Source: Lutimaribacter saemankumensis | GTDB taxonomy: Bacteria > Pseudomonadota > Alphaproteobacteria > Rhodobacterales > Rhodobacteraceae | NCBI RefSeq assembly: GCF_900100005.1 | Contig: NZ_FNEB01000009.1 | Span: forward strand, 109,668 to 173,667 | Direction: 5' to 3' | DNA length: 64,000 nucleotides | Position numbers and translations under genes: made by a program | In this document: in pieces, positions 60,443 through 64,000 of the stretch | Numbering within the stretch: position 1 is the stretch's first letter | Layout of the letters: every line of letters starts with the position of its first letter | The notes under the pieces: model-generated | What the model saw: only the letters and a program-made list of their open reading frames with translations | What the model was told of the DNA's origin: nothing | The model's database searches: none

Positions 60443-61117
60443 ATGATGATAGGTAAGACGTTTTTTGGTGCCCTGGTCGCGGTCAGCCTCGCGATTCCGG
60501 CGGCAGCCTCGACAATCGGATACACGGAAGGGACGCGGAACCTGGTGGACGGCACGACCCAGATTTCGCCGTCGGTCGATACATCCGCAAACCCCGGAGC
60601 GGCTTATGATCTGCTGCAGGGCGGTGCGACCGCGCTGGGAAGTGAATTGAACGCTGGCGAAACGATCAACGTCTTCGGACGCATTGTGAACTCGATCGAC
60701 AACTTCTTTTTCATCGACTCTGCTGCGGCGTTCAGCATCAACTTTATCTTCGGCGGCTATGACTATGTCACCAGCGGTGGTCTGCAAACCGCGCCCGTTT
60801 CGGGCCTGACCAGCGAACCGGCTGGGTCCGGCGACGTGAACAAGCAAGTCGTTTTCCGCCTGCTCGACGCGAATAACTCGTACAACCCTGTCGGGGCGTC
60901 GATGACATTCGAGTCGGATTACACGTCCGGCAATTCGCTCCTGTTCTCGGCTGGCCCGGGTTCCTACGTTCTGCAGATCGATGGCACCACGGACAGGCAA
61001 CAGGCGGCTGCGTTGTACGATGTCAGCATCTCGGCGGTTCCGCTGCCTGCGGGCGGTCTGCTGCTGCTGGGTGGGCTTGGCGCGCTTGCCGGGCTTCGCC
61101 GCAAGTCCAGGAAATAA
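60443..61117 (+). CDS. VPLPA-CTERM sorting-signal protein
   Basis: The 224-residue protein has a signal peptide ('FFGALVAVSLAIPAAAS'), a beta-sandwich-like secreted domain rich in Asn, Gly and aromatic residues ('FFIDSAAAFSINFIFGGYDY') and the tail 'VPLPAGGLLLLGGLGALAGL' followed by 'RRKSRK'. It is an exported exosortase substrate. A strong terminator follows. No cysteines appear in the mature part, unlike the 59157 protein. Confidence 0.88.
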   Translation: MMIGKTFFGALVAVSLAIPAAASTIGYTEGTRNLVDGTTQISPSVDTSANPGAAYDLLQGGATALGSELNAGETINVFGRIVNSIDNFFFIDSAAAFSINFIFGGYDYVTSGGLQTAPVSGLTSEPAGSGDVNKQVVFRLLDANNSYNPVGASMTFESDYTSGNSLLFSAGPGSYVLQIDGTTDRQQAAALYDVSISAVPLPAGGLLLLGGLGALAGLRRKSRK

Positions 61118-61136
61118 CGACAGCTTCGTAAGCTAT

Positions 61137-61169
61137 GCAAAAAGCCCCGGGAAACCGGGGCTTTTTTGC
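61137..61169. terminator. Strong bidirectional terminator
   Basis: A long stem of A-run, GCCCCGG, GAAA tetraloop, CCGGGGC and T-run (61137-61169) stands 20 bases after the stop of the rightward VPLPA gene and 28 bases from the end of the leftward rhodanese gene. It can serve both. Confidence 0.92.
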
Positions 61170-61196
61170 TTGGAGCATGTCCGTACCTGAGATGGG

Positions 61197-61616
61197 TTAT
61201 TCGGGACGCACGGGTCGATACCCCTCGCGCATGACGCGCAGCATACCGCCTCCTATGTCGATGAATTCAAGATCGGGCGCTGCAGCCGCCAGTTGCCTGG
61301 CGGCGCGCGAGGTGCGGTTGCCCGACCGGCAGATCAATGAAACCGACTGGCCAGTCTTCAGATGAGGGCGCACCGCTTTCAGAAAACTCTCGGCGTCTTC
61401 AAACGTGATCAGCAAAGCCCCCTCGACGACACCGGTCTGCGTCCATTCATCGGGTCGGCGGATGTCCACGAGCAACGTGCCCTGATCATTCACGAGTTCT
61501 GCCCCGGTTGCTGCGTGTATCCGAATATTCTCCGGTTTGGAATGTGCGCGGACATATGTCCAACCGCCTGCCAGAACACTCAAAGCAGCGGCGACAAGGA
61601 AGGAACGTCGAAACAT
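61197..61616 (-). CDS. Exported rhodanese-like protein
   Basis: I chose ATG 61616 (MFRRSFLVAAALSVLAG), which gives a clean signal peptide or N-terminal anchor; an in-frame start 10 codons earlier would add a basic extension. The 139-residue protein is a single rhodanese domain with 'LLVDIRRPDEW' and the active-site loop 'LICRSGNRTSRAA', including the catalytic Cys and the CRSGNRT loop of active sulfurtransferases. It probably transfers sulfur in the periplasm. Confidence 0.88.
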   Translation of the reverse strand: MFRRSFLVAAALSVLAGGWTYVRAHSKPENIRIHAATGAELVNDQGTLLVDIRRPDEWTQTGVVEGALLITFEDAESFLKAVRPHLKTGQSVSLICRSGNRTSRAARQLAAAAPDLEFIDIGGGMLRVMREGYRPVRPE

Positions 61617-61732
61617 GCGGATGACCCGATGTGGTTTTACGCGCACCTAAGGTGCTGTCCGGTCCGATCAAGTGCACGTATCGTGCAAACACGCAGATTG
61701 GCCGGCCAAGCCAAGGCAGGCCGAAATGAAAA

Positions 61733-61753
61733 GGGCGAGCACGAAGCCCGCCC
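61733..61753 (-). terminator. Terminator of leftward VPLPA-CTERM gene
   Basis: An 8-base stem with one mismatch (GGGCGAGC at 61733-61740, GCCCGCCC at 61746-61753) and loop ACGAA is followed on the minus strand by TTTTCAT. It lies 25 bases after the stop at 61778 and resembles the hairpins at 29069 and 59112. Confidence 0.65.
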
Positions 61754-61777
61754 TGTCAAATTTGCGATGAACGCCCC

Positions 61778-62431
61778 TCAGGCTTTCTTGGTCTTGCGGC
61801 GCAGCCATGCGAAACCTGCAATCCCGGTCAGAAGCAGAGGCGCCCCTGCGGGAAGCGGGATGACATTGATGTCGCCCGTCACACTGACCTTGTAGCCCGT
61901 GCCGCCACCGTGATCTTCCCTCAGGATCTGAAGGTAATTGCTACCGGCCGAAAGCGAGCCGAGCGCGTATGTGTATTCGTTCGGGAAAGCGCCGCCGGGC
62001 GCCTGATCGCCGCCCACGAACACGCCGTTCAGCCAGACTGCGATGCCGTTGTCGACGCCGAAGCTGGCGATGACATTGCTCATCCCGGTCGCGCCTGCAT
62101 CAATTTCATAGATGATCGCGGTTTCCGTACCGACCGTCCAGTTCTGCGGGATGGACACTGCAGACCCGCTCCAGGTGCCGCCGGGGTTCGACGGATTGGT
62201 CAGCCAGTTTCCGAGAGAAGAGGCCGCAGCGGACAAATCGGGCGCTGACGCAAGCGATGCGGTGGGGTCGCCCACCGTCGGAAAGAACGCGCTGGTATTG
62301 TCCAGCGCATTGCCAATGCCGCTATTGTAAAGTCCGGTTGTGCTGTTATCGACAATCGTTGCGGCAAAGGAGGCCGCTGCGCCGCTAACCGAAAGAATGG
62401 CAGCCGCTGTTAAAACGCTCAGTTTATTCAT
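61778..62431 (-). CDS. VPLPA-CTERM sorting-signal protein
   Basis: I chose ATG 62431, which gives a normal signal peptide (MNKLSVLTAAAILSVSG, cleavage after 'ASFA') and has GGGGA upstream. The 217-residue protein has a secreted beta-rich domain with 'GVDNGIAVWLNGVFVGGDQA' and 'LREDHGGGTGYKVSVTGDIN', wording seen in carbohydrate-binding-like folds. The tail 'IPLPAGAPLLLTGIAG' plus 'RRKTKKA' is nearly identical to that of the 29116 protein. It is an exported exosortase substrate, possibly on the cell surface. Confidence 0.88.
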   Translation of the reverse strand: MNKLSVLTAAAILSVSGAAASFAATIVDNSTTGLYNSGIGNALDNTSAFFPTVGDPTASLASAPDLSAAASSLGNWLTNPSNPGGTWSGSAVSIPQNWTVGTETAIIYEIDAGATGMSNVIASFGVDNGIAVWLNGVFVGGDQAPGGAFPNEYTYALGSLSAGSNYLQILREDHGGGTGYKVSVTGDINVIPLPAGAPLLLTGIAGFAWLRRKTKKA

Positions 62432-62611
62432 GAATTTCCCCTTTATATTGCTTTGGTCTAAATCTTCGGATTTCAGGCAAAGTCTAACACCAAGAATATC
62501 AGGGAAAGAGGCCATCGTAAAACGTTTTACGCATCTTGCGGGGCTCCGACGCACTTTGGGGTCAAGCGTTGACCAGGGCGCCGTTTCAATAAGCCTTTGG
62601 AATGCCGCGGC

Positions 62612-63502
62612 TTAGTCGAGTACGACGATCCCGGTGTGCTTCTGCTTGTGTTCGGGTTCCACATGAATCGTGATTTTCGCGCCCTCGACTGCGTCGCGGA
62701 GGGCTGCTTCTACGCGGTCGCATATCTCGTGGGCATCGAAAACGGTCGTATCGCCGGGAACCACCAGATGGAAATCGATAAAGATCGCTTGTCCTGCGTG
62801 CCGCGTCCGCAAGTCATGCGCTTCGACTGCGCCGCCGGCCTCTTTGGAAATAATCTCCCGCACCTTGTTCAGCGTGTCCTCGGAAACGGCCTCGTCCATT
62901 AGGCCACTCAGGGATTCCCGCACGACCCTAAAGCCCGACCAGAGAATGTTTATCGCAACAATGACGGCCATGAGCGGGTCCAGCATCCACCAGCCGGTTA
63001 TGATGGCCAAAAGCACACCAAGCGCGACGCCGGCAGAGGTGACCACGTCCGTGAACAGATGCTTGCCATCCGCGACCAGGGCCGGCGACCGCCCAGCCCG
63101 GCCGCGGCTGATCAAGACCCACGCCCAGATCGCGTTGATCACGGTTGCCGCGCCGTTGACCAGCAGGCCTTCGATCGGAAGATCCATGACCCTGGGCGCC
63201 AGGAAACCGAAATATGCTTCGCGCAGGATCAGCAGCGCGGCCACGATGATCATGACGCCTTCAAGAACAGCGCTGAAGAACTCAGCCTTGTGATGCCCGT
63301 ACGGATGGGTTGTGTCCGCAGGCTTGGCCGCGATGCGGATCGCAACCAGCGCCGCGATTGCGGTCGCCACGTTGACGGTGCTTTCAAGCGCGTCCGCGAG
63401 AAGGGCAACCGAACCTGTCAGCCACCAGGCCACCATTTTGATACCCAGAACGAGGGCGCCGACAAATATGCTGGCAATGGCGATCCGAACTGTAGCGGAC
63501 AT
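62612..63502 (-). CDS. Cation diffusion facilitator (CDF) metal exporter
   Basis: ATG at 63502 follows GGGGGAA. The 296-residue protein has six spans and a cytoplasmic C-terminal ferredoxin-like domain ('AHDLRTRHAGQAIFIDFHLV'). The metal site in helix 5 is intact (HLFTD). In helix 2 the usual D-x3-D is 'ESTVN', a variant seen in a proteobacterial CDF group. 'THPYGHHKAEFFSAVLEG' is the family's cytoplasmic signature. It should export Zn, Fe or Co with protons. Confidence 0.92.
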   Translation of the reverse strand: MSATVRIAIASIFVGALVLGIKMVAWWLTGSVALLADALESTVNVATAIAALVAIRIAAKPADTTHPYGHHKAEFFSAVLEGVMIIVAALLILREAYFGFLAPRVMDLPIEGLLVNGAATVINAIWAWVLISRGRAGRSPALVADGKHLFTDVVTSAGVALGVLLAIITGWWMLDPLMAVIVAINILWSGFRVVRESLSGLMDEAVSEDTLNKVREIISKEAGGAVEAHDLRTRHAGQAIFIDFHLVVPGDTTVFDAHEICDRVEAALRDAVEGAKITIHVEPEHKQKHTGIVVLD

Positions 63503-63858
63503 TGATTCCCCCGAAACATTAGATGCATTGGGTAGCCCCGTCAGGCACTTGGGACAAGCACTGCTACACGTCACCACTGCACAATCCCTTGCTGGCGAAC
63601 GTGCCGACCTGCAGGACCGTCCATTGTTTGGCGCGGCGCTCTGGCTGTGGCGCAAGGATCGGTGAGGACGGATTTTCAAACCCGGGACACCGAAAACAAG
63701 AGTAGCAGTCGTCCTGAAAACATCGGCTTTCGACCCTGGATGAAATGCGCCGTAGATCAACGGTTTCGCGGCATTGCGCCTTCTATTTCCGGTTCGAGAA
63801 CAATCTACCGACAAAATATCGAAGGATACCGACCGGCTACTTTTGCCGACTGTCGCCC
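63503..63858. other. Intergenic region of 356 bases
   Basis: This contains the CDF promoter, which I cannot place with confidence. I see no gene, and small frames on both strands lack ribosome sites. The right edge is the tip of an IS3-family element. Confidence 0.4.
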
Positions 63859-64000
63859 TGAGCAGCCCGATCTGATTGGTCCAAGGTAATTGTTAGTGCA
63901 TGATTGGGCTGGTTTCCATTGGGATGATGGTTTCGGGAGCCGGCGGCCGATAGCCCAATGCACTGTGTGGTCTCTTGGTGTTGTAGTGTTTCCTCCATTG
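63859..64000 (-). mobile_element. IS3-family element, right end, cut by window edge
   Basis: The tip reads TGAGCAGCCCGATCTGATTG from 63859 and matches the IS3-family tip at 4636 in most of its first 28 bases. Inside it, on the minus strand, is the end of the OrfB transposase gene. The element continues beyond the window. Confidence 0.8.
63893..64000 (-). CDS. IS3-family transposase OrfB, C-terminal fragment
   Basis: The last 35 codons are visible and read 'QWRKHYNTKRPHSALGYRPP' followed by 'APETI', ending 'SPIMH' and TAA (63895-63893). The 'YNxxRPHSALGYRPPAPE' wording is the signature of the C-terminus of IS3-family integrase-core transposases. The rest lies outside the window. Confidence 0.9.
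   Translation of the reverse strand, partial: QWRKHYNTKRPHSALGYRPPAPETIIPMETSPIMH

Noticed and set aside
62460..62473. AAATC-TTCG-GATTT hairpin before the VPLPA gene at 62431
   Set aside because: A 5-base AT-rich stem is likely by chance, and no repeat of it was seen near the other VPLPA genes.
1..64000. CRISPR arrays, rRNA and tRNA genes
   Set aside because: No regularly spaced direct repeats, cloverleaf-like sequences or rRNA stretches were noticed in a read of both strands.

Overview
The window looks like a chromosomal or large-plasmid segment of a Rhodobacterales (Roseobacter-type) alphaproteobacterium. The grounds are high GC with strong third-position bias, many ABC and TRAP importers, four secreted proteins ending in the VPLPA-type C-terminal sorting signal, MlrC/M81 and CoxMSL-type catabolic genes, and the closeness of one cluster to the enterobacterial ydcSTUV-patD locus. 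No rRNA, tRNA or CRISPR array was seen.

Layout. (1) 1-4636 is an accessory, AT-richer, decayed zone. It holds a gene cut by the window edge, two tiny membrane proteins, a ribbon-helix-helix remnant and a secreted coiled-coil protein. It also holds an IS6-family element (3624-4440) that joins two unrelated broken sequences, and the start of an IS3-family element whose end truncates an SDR gene. (2) 4634-11664 has an atypical SDR and a leftward polyamine-type importer operon (potABCD-like) with a YtcJ-like amidohydrolase. (3) 11940-17514 has a ThDP enzyme, a membrane protein, a carboxymuconolactone decarboxylase-like protein, a phosphonate-monoesterase-type sulfatase with an altered active-site motif, and a lipid A acyltransferase-like protein. 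(4) 17821-28044 is a rightward catabolic cluster: a LivKHMGF importer, a GntR/FadR regulator, an acyl-CoA ligase, an ACAD10/11-type dehydrogenase, an APH-type kinase and a PaaG-like isomerase. This set resembles phosphorylation-dependent breakdown of 4-hydroxyacids. (5) 28048-37406 has a DMT permease, a VPLPA-CTERM protein with two palindromic upstream sites, and a signalling cluster of three histidine kinases, two receivers and an HPt.

(6) 37748-46948 has an unassigned transporter, an M20 amidohydrolase, a LysR regulator with a matching repeat site, and a ydcSTUV-patD-like putrescine/aminobutyraldehyde cluster. (7) 47163-51011 is a CoxMSL-type molybdenum hydroxylase with its own MoaD-like protein. 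(8) 51032-59038 is an XRE-cupin regulator divergent from a seven-gene operon (FAD oxidoreductase, TRAP importer, M81 MlrC-like hydrolase, alpha/beta hydrolase, mu-crystallin-like imine reductase). A tandem palindromic operator lies between regulator and operon. (9) 59157-63502 has three VPLPA-CTERM proteins, a rhodanese and a CDF metal exporter. The window ends inside an IS3-family element (63859 on) in the same orientation as the fragment at 4441-4636, so about 59 kb lies between two same-family IS ends.

The most interesting candidates for undescribed biology are the XRE-cupin operon (51.0-59.0 kb), the kinase/ACAD catabolic cluster (17.6-28.0 kb), and the multi-kinase relay with a degenerate GGDEF-like output domain (30.0-37.4 kb). 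All functions are read from sequence motifs and remembered families; no database search was possible.
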